Positions 1-8,432 of a stretch of DNA of 64,000 nucleotides are shown here, in pieces. The position numbers and the translations under genes were made by a program. Every line of letters begins with the position of its first letter. Position 1 is the stretch's first letter. The stretch comes from Geminicoccaceae bacterium (GTDB lineage: Bacteria > Pseudomonadota > Alphaproteobacteria > Geminicoccales > Geminicoccaceae): the NCBI GenBank assembly GCA_020638495.1, contig JACKIN010000006.1, forward strand, positions 165,388-229,387, in the 5' to 3' direction. The notes under the pieces were generated by a model that saw nothing but the letters and a program-made list of their open reading frames with translations, was not told the DNA's origin and ran no database searches.

Positions 1-595
1 CGGGATGTCGGGCGTCAGCTTCGTCATGGGCTGGATGTACGCCTTCACCGACCAGGGCGAGCAGCTCATGAACGGCCCGTTCGACGAATCGACGGAGGCC
101 GCCTGGTCCGACGCGCTGGCGAAGCTCAAGGCGTTCAACGAGAACGTCACCTTCAGCCCGGGCAATGCCGGCACGCTCGACATGCTCAATCGCGGCGAGA
201 TCGCGATGGGTCCCGTCTGGGTCGACATGTTCTACACGTGGCAGGCGGACGGCCGGCTGAATCCGGACCTCAAGCTATCGCTGATCGGCCCCGGCATGCC
301 CGGCCAGCCGATGTACTATGTCGTGCCCGAGGGGGCCGCCAACGCCGAGCTCGCGGCGAAGTTCATCGAGCTCGCCACCAGCCCGGCGGTCCAGGCCGAG
401 GGCATCGTCGAGCGCTTCAACTGGTATCCCGGGATCGACGCGCAGCACGTCCAGGCGGAGCTGGACGACGCCACCTGGCAGCGGCTCTTCGCCGATGTCG
501 GGCCGGAGGATCTGGCCGAGAAGGGCAAGCCCTTCCCGATCGGCCCTTATTTCGACGCCATCCTGGAAGCCTACGAGCGCCAGGTGACGAACTGA
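1..595 (+). CDS. ABC transporter substrate-binding protein, C-terminal part (5' truncated by window)
   Basis: The reading frame is open from the window edge to a TGA at 593-595, giving about 197 residues of the C-terminal lobe of a periplasmic binding protein. Visible features are a ligand-cleft stretch (NRGEIAMGPVWVDMFYTW), a hinge-like segment (MYYVVPEGAANAELAAKFIE) and the run of helices usual at the end of these proteins. The signal peptide and N-terminal lobe lie outside the window. Two permease genes follow at once on the same strand, so this is the receptor of that importer. The segment resembles the YnjB/polyamine-like group of binding proteins more than sugar receptors, but the substrate cannot be read from this part. 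Confidence 0.8.
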   Translation, partial: GMSGVSFVMGWMYAFTDQGEQLMNGPFDESTEAAWSDALAKLKAFNENVTFSPGNAGTLDMLNRGEIAMGPVWVDMFYTWQADGRLNPDLKLSLIGPGMPGQPMYYVVPEGAANAELAAKFIELATSPAVQAEGIVERFNWYPGIDAQHVQAELDDATWQRLFADVGPEDLAEKGKPFPIGPYFDAILEAYERQVTN

Positions 596-644
596 CCGAG
601 GCCGGCGGGAGCGTCCGAGGCGGCGCTCCCGCCCTCCCGCTGCG

Positions 645-1478
645 ATGAAGGCGAGCCCGTTCCTGGGGCCACTCCTGGTGCTGCCGGCGCTCGGCGTCAT
701 CCTGCTGCTCTTCGTCTGGCCGCTCCTCTATTCGCTGGTCGGTGCCTTCGTGACTGGCGAGGGCTGGGGGCTCGGCAATTTCGCCAAGACGGTCGAGCTC
801 TACCGCAGCGACATCCTCTTCACCTTCCTCATCGTCGGGCTCTCGACGCTGCTGATCGCCGTCTTCGCGGTCGCCATCGGCGGCTACCTGGTGCTCGGCA
901 GCAACCCCAGGGCGCAGGCCATCCTGCGCTGGCTCTATCGCTGGCCGCTCTTCATCCCGTTCATCGTGGCGGGCCAGCTCATGCGCACGTTCCTCGCCAA
1001 GAACGGCCTCCTGAACGGCATGCTGGTCGAGGCCGGGCTGCTGACACCCTTGCAGACCCTGAGCTTTCTCGACTGGCGCGGCATCGTCATCGCCTTCGTC
1101 TGGAAGCAGACGCCGTTCGTGGCGCTGCTGGTCGCCGGGGCCATGGCCGGGCTGGACCGGTCGATGTTCGAGGCGGCGCGCAACCTCGGTGCGTCGCGCT
1201 TGCGCATCCTGGTCGAGATCGTCGTGCCGCAGGTCATGCAGACGCTCCTGGTCGGGCTCATCCTGAGCTTCGTCATCATGCTCTCGGTGCTGTCGGTGCC
1301 GCTGATGATCAATGCCCAGACACCCACCATGATCACCGCCAACATGGCCTTTCGGATCAACGCCTATGGCGATTACGGGGTCGCCAACGCGCTCGGCGTG
1401 ATCTCCTATCTGATGGCCGGGGCCGTCGCCTGGATCTATCTGCGCTACGCCGTGCGCGAGCGGATGGAGCAGCGCTGA
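645..1478 (+). CDS. ABC transporter permease (first of pair)
   Basis: Inner-membrane permease of 277 residues, typical of the binding-protein-dependent (BPD) permease family. About six hydrophobic segments are visible, the first at residues 7-30. The cytoplasmic EAA loop that docks to the ATPase reads FEAARNLGASRLRILVEIVV, near residues 175-194. It starts 49 bases after the binding-protein stop. Its own stop overlaps the start of the next permease by one base (TGATG), so the two should be translationally coupled. No ATPase gene is seen downstream, so it is presumably upstream of the window. The substrate is unknown. Confidence 0.88.
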   Translation: MKASPFLGPLLVLPALGVILLLFVWPLLYSLVGAFVTGEGWGLGNFAKTVELYRSDILFTFLIVGLSTLLIAVFAVAIGGYLVLGSNPRAQAILRWLYRWPLFIPFIVAGQLMRTFLAKNGLLNGMLVEAGLLTPLQTLSFLDWRGIVIAFVWKQTPFVALLVAGAMAGLDRSMFEAARNLGASRLRILVEIVVPQVMQTLLVGLILSFVIMLSVLSVPLMINAQTPTMITANMAFRINAYGDYGVANALGVISYLMAGAVAWIYLRYAVRERMEQR

Positions 1479-2275
1479 TGGGGCGCTGGCTGGTCCGGGG
1501 GCTGTGCCTCGGCCTCCTCGCCTTCGTCGTCTTCGGGCCGCTCGCCAACATGGTGCTCTGGGCGTTCACCGAGCGCTGGTACTTCCCGCACGCTTTGCCG
1601 ATCGAGTACGGCTTCAGCTTCTGGGGGCGCGTCTTCGCGCCGCGTGGCGGCGCGATCGAATCGCTCGTCAACAGCGCCGTCATCGCCGTCGGCACGGTCG
1701 CCATGTCGCTGGCCCTGGCAGTGCCGGCGGGCTACGCCCTGGCTCGCCTGCGGCTGCCGTTCCGCAGCCTGATCCTGCTGGCCTTCCTTTTGCCGCAGGC
1801 CTTCCCGAACCTGCCCGTCTACATCAACATCGCCCGGATCTTCTACGGCTTCGGCCTGAACGGCACCTATCTCGGCGTCGTCCTCGTCCACACCAGCCAT
1901 GGCCTCGTCTATGCCGTCTGGATCGCCACGGCGGCCTTCGCCTCGGTCGAGCACGAGCTCGAGGAGGCGGCGCGCAATATCGGGGCGGGGGCCATGCACA
2001 CCTTCTGGACGATCACCCTGCCGCTCGCCGCACCCGGCCTTATGGCCAGCGCCATCTTCGTCTTCCTCGAATCGCTCGACGAGTTCACCGGTACCTATTT
2101 CGTCGGCGCCCCGGACGTCCAGACCCTGCCGCTGCTGCTCTACAGCGCCAGCGCCGGCGGCAACTACCAGATCGCCTCGATCACGGCGCTCATCCTGCTG
2201 GTGCCGTCGATCGCCTTCATGCTGGTGGTCGAGCGGTTCCTCAGGGCGGACGTGCTGGCGAAGGTGGGGCGATAG
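1478..2275 (+). CDS. ABC transporter permease (second of pair)
   Basis: Second membrane subunit of the same importer, 265 residues with about six membrane segments. The EAA motif EEAARNIGAGAMHTFWTITL lies near residues 160-180, followed by the invariant-type L-P-L-A-A-P-G. It starts inside the stop codon of the preceding permease. The binding protein, permease, permease order is that of a spermidine/putrescine-like or thiamine-like importer, which inserts an ATPase before the receptor. The next gene begins 68 bases downstream with its own ribosome-binding site, so it may or may not be cotranscribed. Confidence 0.88.
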   Translation: MGRWLVRGLCLGLLAFVVFGPLANMVLWAFTERWYFPHALPIEYGFSFWGRVFAPRGGAIESLVNSAVIAVGTVAMSLALAVPAGYALARLRLPFRSLILLAFLLPQAFPNLPVYINIARIFYGFGLNGTYLGVVLVHTSHGLVYAVWIATAAFASVEHELEEAARNIGAGAMHTFWTITLPLAAPGLMASAIFVFLESLDEFTGTYFVGAPDVQTLPLLLYSASAGGNYQIASITALILLVPSIAFMLVVERFLRADVLAKVGR

Positions 2276-2343
2276 AGCCGGCGCTGATTGCGCTGGACAG
2301 GCCTTCGATGTTGGCGGCCAATGGAGGCCGGGAGGAGCCGGTC

Positions 2344-4716
2344 ATGAGCGTGCTGCGGCCCGTGGAACCGCGTCGGGAGGCACCGGGTCGGCCGGGGATC
2401 GCGCCGACCTGGACGAGCAGTGCGAAGGACATCGTCGGCTGCGCGCTGGGCCCGTCCCGGGTCTGGTTCACCATGGGCTACGGGATCGTCAACGAGGTCT
2501 ACTACCCGAGGGTGGACCTGCCGCAGATCCGCGATCTGGGGTTCATCGTCGCCGACGGCGAGGGCTTCTGGGTCGAGGTGAAGCGGCTCGGAAACTACAC
2601 GCTGCGGCTGGTCGAGCCCGGCGTGCCGGCGGTCGAGGTTCGGCACCGGCACGAGCGCTTCGAGCTGCATTTGCGGGTCACGCCGGATCCCATCCGCGAC
2701 GTGCTGCTCGTCGAGCTCTGCCTCGACGGTGACGCGGCGCTCCGGCCTTACGTGCTGCTGGCGCCGCATCTGGGTGATTCCGGCTGGAACAACGAGGCAG
2801 CGGTCATGGAGCTCGGTGGGCGCCGGGTGCTGACGGCGGAGCAGGGGCCGTTCGGCCTGGCGCTGGCCGCGGTCGATGAGCGGCAGCAGGATGCGTTCGG
2901 CGAGGCCAGCGCCGGCCATGTGGGCGTGAGCGACGGCTGGCAGGATTTCGACCGCCATGGCGCCATGCGCTGGCAGCACAGCGTGGCCGGCCCCGGCAAC
3001 GTGGCGCTCACGGGTGCCCTGCCGCGCTTCGCCGTGCTTGGCCTCGGCTTCGGCAGCACCGCACAGGCGGCGGCGACGCTCGCCGTCTCGAGCCTGCAAG
3101 GTCCGTTCGAGCGGCACCTGGCCCGGCAGCGCGACGACTGGCGGGCATGGCACGGAAAGGTGCGGGGCCAGGGCATGGGCGGGCTCCTGGAGCCGGCATC
3201 GATCGAGGCGCATGTCGGGCTTTCCGCCATGGTGCTGCGCACGCTTCGCGACCAGACCTATCCCGGCACCATGGTGGCGAGCCTGAGCGTGCCCTGGGGC
3301 AACACCCGCGACGACCTGGCCGGCTATCATCTCGTCTGGCCGCGCGATCTGGTCGCCTGCTCCACGGCCCTGCTGGCGCTGGGTGCGGTCGACGAGGCGC
3401 GCGACAGCCTGCGCTACCTGATCGCCACCCAGGCGGCGGACGGCTACTGGGCGCAGAACCAGTGGCTCGGCGGCACGCCGCACTGGACCGGCATCCAGCT
3501 CGACGAGACGGCGGCCCCGGTGCTGCTCGCGGCAGCGCTGGCCGAGCGGGACGCTCTGGACGGCATCGAGGTGGGCGACATGGTGCGCCGGGCGCTGCGC
3601 TTCATCGCCCGGACGGGGCCGGGGAGCGACCAGGATCGCTGGGAGGAGAATGCGGGCATCAACGCCTTCACCCTGGCCTTCGCGATCGCGGCCCTGGTCG
3701 AGGGTGCGCGTTTTGTCGATGCAGCCGATGCGGCGCTCGCCACGGCCCTTGCCGATTTCTGGAACGCCGGGATCGAGCGCTGGACGGCGGTGGCAGACAC
3801 GCCTTTGGCACGGCGGCTGGGTGTCGCGGGCTACTACACGCGCATGGCGCCGATCGAGGTGATGGCGGAAAGCCGGCCGCTGCAACATTTGCTGGTGCTG
3901 AAGAACCGGGAATCGAGCAGCGCCGGGGTGGCGGCCGACGAGGAGGTCAGCACCGATTTCCTGCAGCTCGTGCGCTTCGGCCTCCGCTCGCCCGACGATG
4001 CGCATGTCGCGGCCAGCCTGCGGGTGATCGACGCGCTGCTCAGGGCCGACACGCCGAACGGGCCCGTCTGGCGGCGATACAATGGCGACGGCTATGGCGA
4101 GCACGATGACGGCCGCGCCTTCGACGGCACCGGCCGCGGCCGCGGCTGGCCGCTCCTGACCGGCGAGCGCGGGCATGTCGAGCTGGTCGCCGGCCGCGAT
4201 CCGCTGCCCTTCCTCGACGCCATGGCGGCGATGGCCGGTCCGTCGGGGCTGCTGCCGGAGCAGGTCTGGGATGCCGAGCCGCTGGCCGATGCCGGCCTGC
4301 TCACCGGCCGGCCCACCGGGTCGGCCATGCCGCTGGGCTGGGCGCATGCCGAGTACATCAAGCTCGCTCTCTCGCGCCAGTCGGGTGCGCCTGTCGATCG
4401 CCCGGCGGCGGTCTGGCGGCGCTATGGCGGCAAGGTGCCGAAGGCCGACCGGCACTTCTGGCTGCCGCACGCGCCGATCGCCGGCCTGCCCGGGCAGGCG
4501 ACGCTCGTCATCGCGTTCCCGGGCGAGGGGCAGGTCCACTGGGGCGTCGACGACTGGCAGGCCGTGGTCGACGAGCCGACGAAGGAGCTCGGCCTCGGGC
4601 TGCACGGCATCGAGCTCTCACCGGACCGGCTCGGCCCGGCGTCGCGCATCGTCTTCACCTGGCGGACGGCGGACGGGGCATGGAGCGGCCACGATGTCGT
4701 GGTGACACGCGGCTGA
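2344..4716 (+). CDS. GH15 family glucan 1,4-alpha-glucosidase / glucodextranase-like protein
   Basis: A 790-residue glycoside hydrolase of family 15, which releases glucose from the non-reducing ends of alpha-glucans. The first roughly 270 residues match the beta-sandwich N-domain of bacterial glucoamylases. The (alpha/alpha)6 barrel follows with the hallmark WPRDL at residues 332-336 and HWTGIQLDETA downstream. Family members use two glutamates. The likely general acid is in RWEENAGIN (E434/E435) and the base is E639 in LLPEQVWD. A C-terminal sandwich domain closes the protein. The ATG at 2344 is chosen because GGAGGAG sits at 2331-2337, seven bases upstream; the frame is open further upstream but has no such site. 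No signal peptide is visible, so a cytoplasmic role on glycogen or oligosaccharides is more likely than secretion. Confidence 0.9.
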   Translation: MSVLRPVEPRREAPGRPGIAPTWTSSAKDIVGCALGPSRVWFTMGYGIVNEVYYPRVDLPQIRDLGFIVADGEGFWVEVKRLGNYTLRLVEPGVPAVEVRHRHERFELHLRVTPDPIRDVLLVELCLDGDAALRPYVLLAPHLGDSGWNNEAAVMELGGRRVLTAEQGPFGLALAAVDERQQDAFGEASAGHVGVSDGWQDFDRHGAMRWQHSVAGPGNVALTGALPRFAVLGLGFGSTAQAAATLAVSSLQGPFERHLARQRDDWRAWHGKVRGQGMGGLLEPASIEAHVGLSAMVLRTLRDQTYPGTMVASLSVPWGNTRDDLAGYHLVWPRDLVACSTALLALGAVDEARDSLRYLIATQAADGYWAQNQWLGGTPHWTGIQLDETAAPVLLAAALAERDALDGIEVGDMVRRALRFIARTGPGSDQDRWEENAGINAFTLAFAIAALVEGARFVDAADAALATALADFWNAGIERWTAVADTPLARRLGVAGYYTRMAPIEVMAESRPLQHLLVLKNRESSSAGVAADEEVSTDFLQLVRFGLRSPDDAHVAASLRVIDALLRADTPNGPVWRRYNGDGYGEHDDGRAFDGTGRGRGWPLLTGERGHVELVAGRDPLPFLDAMAAMAGPSGLLPEQVWDAEPLADAGLLTGRPTGSAMPLGWAHAEYIKLALSRQSGAPVDRPAAVWRRYGGKVPKADRHFWLPHAPIAGLPGQATLVIAFPGEGQVHWGVDDWQAVVDEPTKELGLGLHGIELSPDRLGPASRIVFTWRTADGAWSGHDVVVTRG

Positions 4717-4729
4717 GTCCCGGGCTCAG
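4713..4729. terminator. short palindrome joining two convergent stop codons
   Basis: CTGAG at 4713-4717 and CTCAG at 4725-4729 form a short stem around CCCGG. It contains the stop codon of the glucoamylase gene (TGA 4714-4716) and the stop of the minus-strand remnant (TCA 4726-4728). There is no T-run, so a terminator role is only suggested by its position between convergent frames. Confidence 0.3.
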
Positions 4730-4866
4730 GCGACGACTTCCTGGTTCAGCGTGCCCTCGACGAAGCCGATGCTGTCGAGGCTGGTCGCACCGTTGACGAT
4801 GATCACGTCCTGGTCGGCACCGGCCCAGAGGACGACCGAGGCGATGGATTCGACGTGAGCGAACAC
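4726..4866 (-). pseudogene. 3' remnant of an unidentified coding sequence
   Basis: On the minus strand about 46 codons end in a TGA at 4728-4726. Their codon choice is strongly like that of the real genes here (GTC, ATC, GAC, CTC, GGC in nearly every codon). They read HVESIASVVLWAGADQDV and then VNGATSLDSIGFVEGTLNQE before the terminal VVA. Upstream of about 4866 the frame runs into the imperfect inverted repeat and loses coding character, and no start with a ribosome-binding site exists. I read this as the C-terminal end of a gene whose body has been lost. I do not recognise the family. It could also be chance. Confidence 0.35.
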
Positions 4867-4870
4867 CTCG

Positions 4871-4994
4871 TTAAGTCCCGGCGTGTGATGGTGCAAGTTG
4901 CTGCGGTCACGCCAAGGAAGAACGATGGGCCAGCTACTGCAAGCAAGCGCCACAACGACGCATGCCGTCCGAGCCACCACACTCCGGGACTGAA
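4871..4994. repeat. imperfect inverted repeat, two 20-base arms
   Basis: TTAAGTCCCGGCGTGTGATG at 4871-4890 and CACCACACTCCGGGACTGAA at 4975-4994 are inverted copies that agree at 17 of 20 positions, separated by 84 bases without a gene. The right arm lies just past the stop codon of the minus-strand permease gene at 4998. Possible roles are a long-range hairpin ending that operon, or the scar of a lost mobile element, since the left arm also marks where the adjacent gene remnant breaks off. Confidence 0.6.
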
Positions 4995-4997
4995 TAA

Positions 4998-5960
4998 CTA
5001 CCTCGTCTCCTGCACGCGTCCCGCGATCAGCAGCATGGCGAGGACGAGGCCGCCGAAGAGGATCATGCGCAGGCCCGGCGAGGCGTTGACCACGGTGATG
5101 AGGGCGGTGAGCGTGACCAGCAGGATGGCGCCGGCGATGGTGCCGAGATAGCTGCCGCGGCCGCCGAGGATGGAGGTGCCGCCGACCACGACGGCGGCGA
5201 TGGTGCCGAGCAGATAGGGCTCGCCGATGCCGACATAGCCCTGGCGGTTCATGCCGAGCAGCAGGAGTCCGGCGAGCCCGGCCGACGCGCCGGAGATGGC
5301 GTAGACGGTGATCAGGGTGAGGGGAGCATTCACCCCGGCGAGGCGGCTGGCGCGGGGATTGGTGCCGATGGCGTAGAGCCAGCCGCCGAGCACGGTGCGG
5401 TGCAGGACGACGAGCGTGGCGGCGGCGACGACCAGCCAGGTGAGGATGGTGACGGGAAAGCCCCAGAGGCGCTCGTTGCCGAGCCAGACGACGGCGGGGT
5501 TGGTGGTCGAGACGGCGCTGCCGCCGGCGATGAGCAGGAGCGAGCCCTGCAGGATCGTGGCGGTGGCCAGCGTGATGATGAGCGGGTGGACGCGCAGCAG
5601 CACGACCCCGACGCCGTTGACGGCGCCGATGGCGGTGGTGATGGCGAGCACGAAGAGGATGCCGAGGAGCCCCGTGGGGTCCCAGCCGACCGAGACGATG
5701 GGGGTGAGGATGGCGGCGAAGGTGATGACGGCGGCGACCGAGAGGTCGATGCCGGCGGCGATGATGACCAGCGTCTGGCCGGCGGCGGCGATGCCGATCA
5801 CGGCGGCGAGCTCGAGCAGGTAGCGGAGGTGGCCGATCCGGGCGAAGCCCGGCTTCATGATGCCGGCCGTGATCCAGATGGCGATGACGACGAGATAGAC
5901 GAGGGTCACCGGATGGATGAGCCAGCTCGCGCCGGGCAGGCGTTTCAGGCTCGCGAGCAT
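4998..5960 (-). CDS. ribose-type (CUT2) ABC transporter permease, distal
   Basis: A 320-residue inner-membrane permease of the RbsC/BPD-2 family, with about ten hydrophobic stretches. Typical family landmarks are present: GIDLSVAAVITFAA near residue 70, the LAGVNAPLTL segment, and GGTSILGGRGSYLGTIAGA near residue 265. It is the last gene of the ten-gene operon running from 15272 and starts four bases after the paired permease ends. With the neighbouring permease, ATPase and binding protein it makes a complete monosaccharide importer with two different permease subunits. Confidence 0.9.
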   Translation of the reverse strand: MLASLKRLPGASWLIHPVTLVYLVVIAIWITAGIMKPGFARIGHLRYLLELAAVIGIAAAGQTLVIIAAGIDLSVAAVITFAAILTPIVSVGWDPTGLLGILFVLAITTAIGAVNGVGVVLLRVHPLIITLATATILQGSLLLIAGGSAVSTTNPAVVWLGNERLWGFPVTILTWLVVAAATLVVLHRTVLGGWLYAIGTNPRASRLAGVNAPLTLITVYAISGASAGLAGLLLLGMNRQGYVGIGEPYLLGTIAAVVVGGTSILGGRGSYLGTIAGAILLVTLTALITVVNASPGLRMILFGGLVLAMLLIAGRVQETR

Positions 5961-5964
5961 CGGC

Positions 5965-6906
5965 TCAGCGCTCCCTGAGCAGGCGGAGGCCCATCGCGAC
6001 CACGATGATCAGGCCCTTGGCGATGTACTGGGCGACCGGCGGGAATCCCAGGAAGAACATGACGTTGATCATGACGGCGAGGAGCAGGCTGCCGGCGATG
6101 GCGCCGCGAAACGCGCCGATGCCGCCGAGGAAGCCGACGCCGCCGAGCACGGCCGCGGTGATCGAATCGAGGATGAAGGGGCCGCCGATGATCGGATCGC
6201 CCGAGCCCGTCTGGGCCGCGACATAGACCCCGGCGAAGGCGGAGAGGGCGCCGGAGATGGCGTAGGCGACGATGCGTGCCCTTGCGACGTTCACGCCGCT
6301 GCGGAAGGCGCCATGTGGGTTGTTGCCGGCGGCGTTGATGTCCTGGCCCAGGGGGGTGGCCTGCAGGATGCGCCAGGCGACGAGCAGGCAGAGGAGGAGC
6401 ACGAGGGCGGTCGGCGTCTCGCCGGCGAGGCCGTCGGAGAGCCAGGCCGGGACGTGGCCGCCAGGGCGCGGCATGACGAGCAGCGCAATGCCGCCGATGA
6501 TGAAGGAGGCGGCGAGCGTCACGACGATGGCCGGGATGCGCAGGAGCGCCACGATGGCGCCGACCGTGCCGCCGATCACGGCACCGACGCCGACGGCGAG
6601 CGCGATGCCGAGGGCGGCCCCGCCATAGCTGTCGCCGATCCAGCTCGCGGCCAGCACGCAGCCGAGGCTGACCGTCGCGCCGATGGCGAGGTCGATGCCG
6701 CCCATCAGCATGATGAGGGTCTGGGCGAGGGCGACGACGGCGATGGGGAACCAGTTCTGGGTGAAGCGGGCGACGCCGGCGACGCTGAGCAGGCCCGGAT
6801 GCAGCCAGGCGTAGACGGCGAGCAGGGCGATGAGCAGCAGATAGAGCCCGTAGAGCCCGGCATTGCGCTGCCAGAGGAGGCGGAGCTGCAGCGCCGCGCC
6901 GGTCAC
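5965..6906 (-). CDS. ribose-type (CUT2) ABC transporter permease, proximal
   Basis: A 313-residue RbsC-family permease. The motif GGIDLAIGATVSLGCVLAAS near residue 70 and GGVGFLGGIGAFRGAIAGSL near residue 260 are characteristic. Its start codon lies inside the end of the ATPase gene (four-base overlap at 6903-6906), a sign of translational coupling. Two non-identical permeases beside one ATPase suggest a heterodimeric membrane channel. The substrate is not identifiable from sequence; the lactonase-like gene upstream in the same operon suggests a sugar that is oxidised to a lactone. Confidence 0.9.
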   Translation of the reverse strand: MTGAALQLRLLWQRNAGLYGLYLLLIALLAVYAWLHPGLLSVAGVARFTQNWFPIAVVALAQTLIMLMGGIDLAIGATVSLGCVLAASWIGDSYGGAALGIALAVGVGAVIGGTVGAIVALLRIPAIVVTLAASFIIGGIALLVMPRPGGHVPAWLSDGLAGETPTALVLLLCLLVAWRILQATPLGQDINAAGNNPHGAFRSGVNVARARIVAYAISGALSAFAGVYVAAQTGSGDPIIGGPFILDSITAAVLGGVGFLGGIGAFRGAIAGSLLLAVMINVMFFLGFPPVAQYIAKGLIIVVAMGLRLLRER

Positions 6907-8405
6907 GCCGCCAGCTCCGCCTCGACGCCGAGCGACGCCGCGACGATCGCTTCCTCGGAGAGCTGGTCACGGTCGAGATGTGCGACCACCCGGCCGCCGC
7001 GGAAGACGGCGACGCGGTCGGCCACATGGATCAGCTCGAGCGTGTCGGAGCTCGAGAGCACGATGGCGACCCCGTCGGCCGCCATCTGGCGCAGGCGAAG
7101 GTAGATCTCGCGCTTGGTCTCGACATCGACGCCGCGGGTGGGATCGTCGAGGAGGAGGATGCGGGGCCCGAGCGGCAGCCAGCGGGCGATGGCGACCTTC
7201 TGCTGGTTGCCGCCCGAGAGATGGAGCGTGGGCTGGGCCGGATCGGCGACGCGGATGGCGAAGTCGCGAATGGCGTCGGTGGCGGTCCGGGCCTCGTCCT
7301 GCAGGCGGCGCAGGCCGCGCCGGGCGAGCCGGCGGAGCGACGGCAGGGTGAGGTTGAAGCGGATCGACAGGGGCAGGAGCACGGCCTCGCGCTTCCTGTC
7401 GGCCGGCACGTAGACGATGCCGGCCTCGATCGCCCGGATCGGCGTGAGGTGGCGCTGCACCTGGCCGGCGAGGCGGATCTCCCCGGCTTTCGCCTGCAGG
7501 TCGCCGAAGAGGGCTCTCAACGTCTCTTCCTGGCCCTGGCCGAGCAGGCCGCCAATGCCGAGGATCTCGCCATGGCGGAGCTCGAGATCGACACAAGAGA
7601 TGCCCTCGGCGACGAGGCCCCGGACGGCGATGGCGGTCTCGCCGGGGTTGTGCGCCGGGCGTGGCGGGAAGAGGTCGCCGGGCTCGCGGCCGACCATCAG
7701 CCGGACGAGGCTGGCCGGATCGCTACCGTCGAGAGCCTGGTCCGCCGTGCGCTGGCCGTCGCGCAGGACGGTCACCCAGTCGCAGAGCTCCAGCACCTCG
7801 TTCAGCCGGTGGGAGATGTAGAGGATGGCAACCCCATCGGCCTGCAGCTCGCGCAGCAGGCCGAAGAGGATGCGCACCTCGTGGCCGGTGAGCGAGGAGG
7901 TGGGCTCGTCGAGGATCAGGAGGCGAGGGCGGCGATAGAGAGCCTTGGCGATTTCGATGAGCTGGCGCCGGCCGAGCGAGATGCGGTCGACCGGGGTATC
8001 GAGGGGCATGTCGAGGCCGAGCCGCTGGCAGAGGCGGCCGGTCTCGGCGGCGAGCCTCGTGTAGTCGGTGAAGGGGCCGCGGTGCGGCACCGCACCCATG
8101 ACGATGTTCTCGGCGACCGAGAGATTGGGCGCGAGGCTCAGCTCCTGCTGGACGACGGCGATGCCGAGCTCGCGGGCGAGGGCGGGGGTGAGGGCGGCGT
8201 GCTCGGTGCCGTCGATGGCGATGCTGCCGGCATCGGGGCGAAGCACGCCCGAGAGCAGGTTGATGAGCGTCGACTTGCCCGCGCCGTTCTCGCCGAGCAG
8301 CGCATGGACGCGGCCGGGGCGGATCTCGATGGAGACACCGTCGAGGACGGTGTTCTCGAAGAAGCGCTTGGCGAGGCCCCGGGCCGCGAGCAGCGGTGCC
8401 GACAT
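6903..8405 (-). CDS. sugar ABC transporter ATP-binding protein (two ABC domains, RbsA type)
   Basis: A 500-residue tandem ATPase of the ribose/galactose importer class. Domain 1 (about residues 5-240) has Walker A GENGAGKST, a degenerate signature SLGRRQLIEI and the Walker B stretch LLILDEPTSSL. Domain 2 (about 255-495) has the degenerate P-loop region GLLGQGQEE, the good signature LSGGNQQKV and LLLDDPTRGVD. Such asymmetric domains are usual in the family. The gene lies between the binding protein (27-base gap) and the first permease (four-base overlap), as expected for one operon. Confidence 0.93.
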   Translation of the reverse strand: MSAPLLAARGLAKRFFENTVLDGVSIEIRPGRVHALLGENGAGKSTLINLLSGVLRPDAGSIAIDGTEHAALTPALARELGIAVVQQELSLAPNLSVAENIVMGAVPHRGPFTDYTRLAAETGRLCQRLGLDMPLDTPVDRISLGRRQLIEIAKALYRRPRLLILDEPTSSLTGHEVRILFGLLRELQADGVAILYISHRLNEVLELCDWVTVLRDGQRTADQALDGSDPASLVRLMVGREPGDLFPPRPAHNPGETAIAVRGLVAEGISCVDLELRHGEILGIGGLLGQGQEETLRALFGDLQAKAGEIRLAGQVQRHLTPIRAIEAGIVYVPADRKREAVLLPLSIRFNLTLPSLRRLARRGLRRLQDEARTATDAIRDFAIRVADPAQPTLHLSGGNQQKVAIARWLPLGPRILLLDDPTRGVDVETKREIYLRLRQMAADGVAIVLSSSDTLELIHVADRVAVFRGGRVVAHLDRDQLSEEAIVAASLGVEAELAA

Positions 8406-8432
8406 CGTTTGCCGCTGCTCGCCGCCGCTTGC

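Noticed and set aside
2164..4605. Long open frame antisense to the glucoamylase gene (about 810 codons)
   Set aside because: Its translation is rich in Arg, His, Gln and Pro with no family motif, as expected for the reverse of a GC-rich gene; the sense strand carries the complete GH15 motifs.
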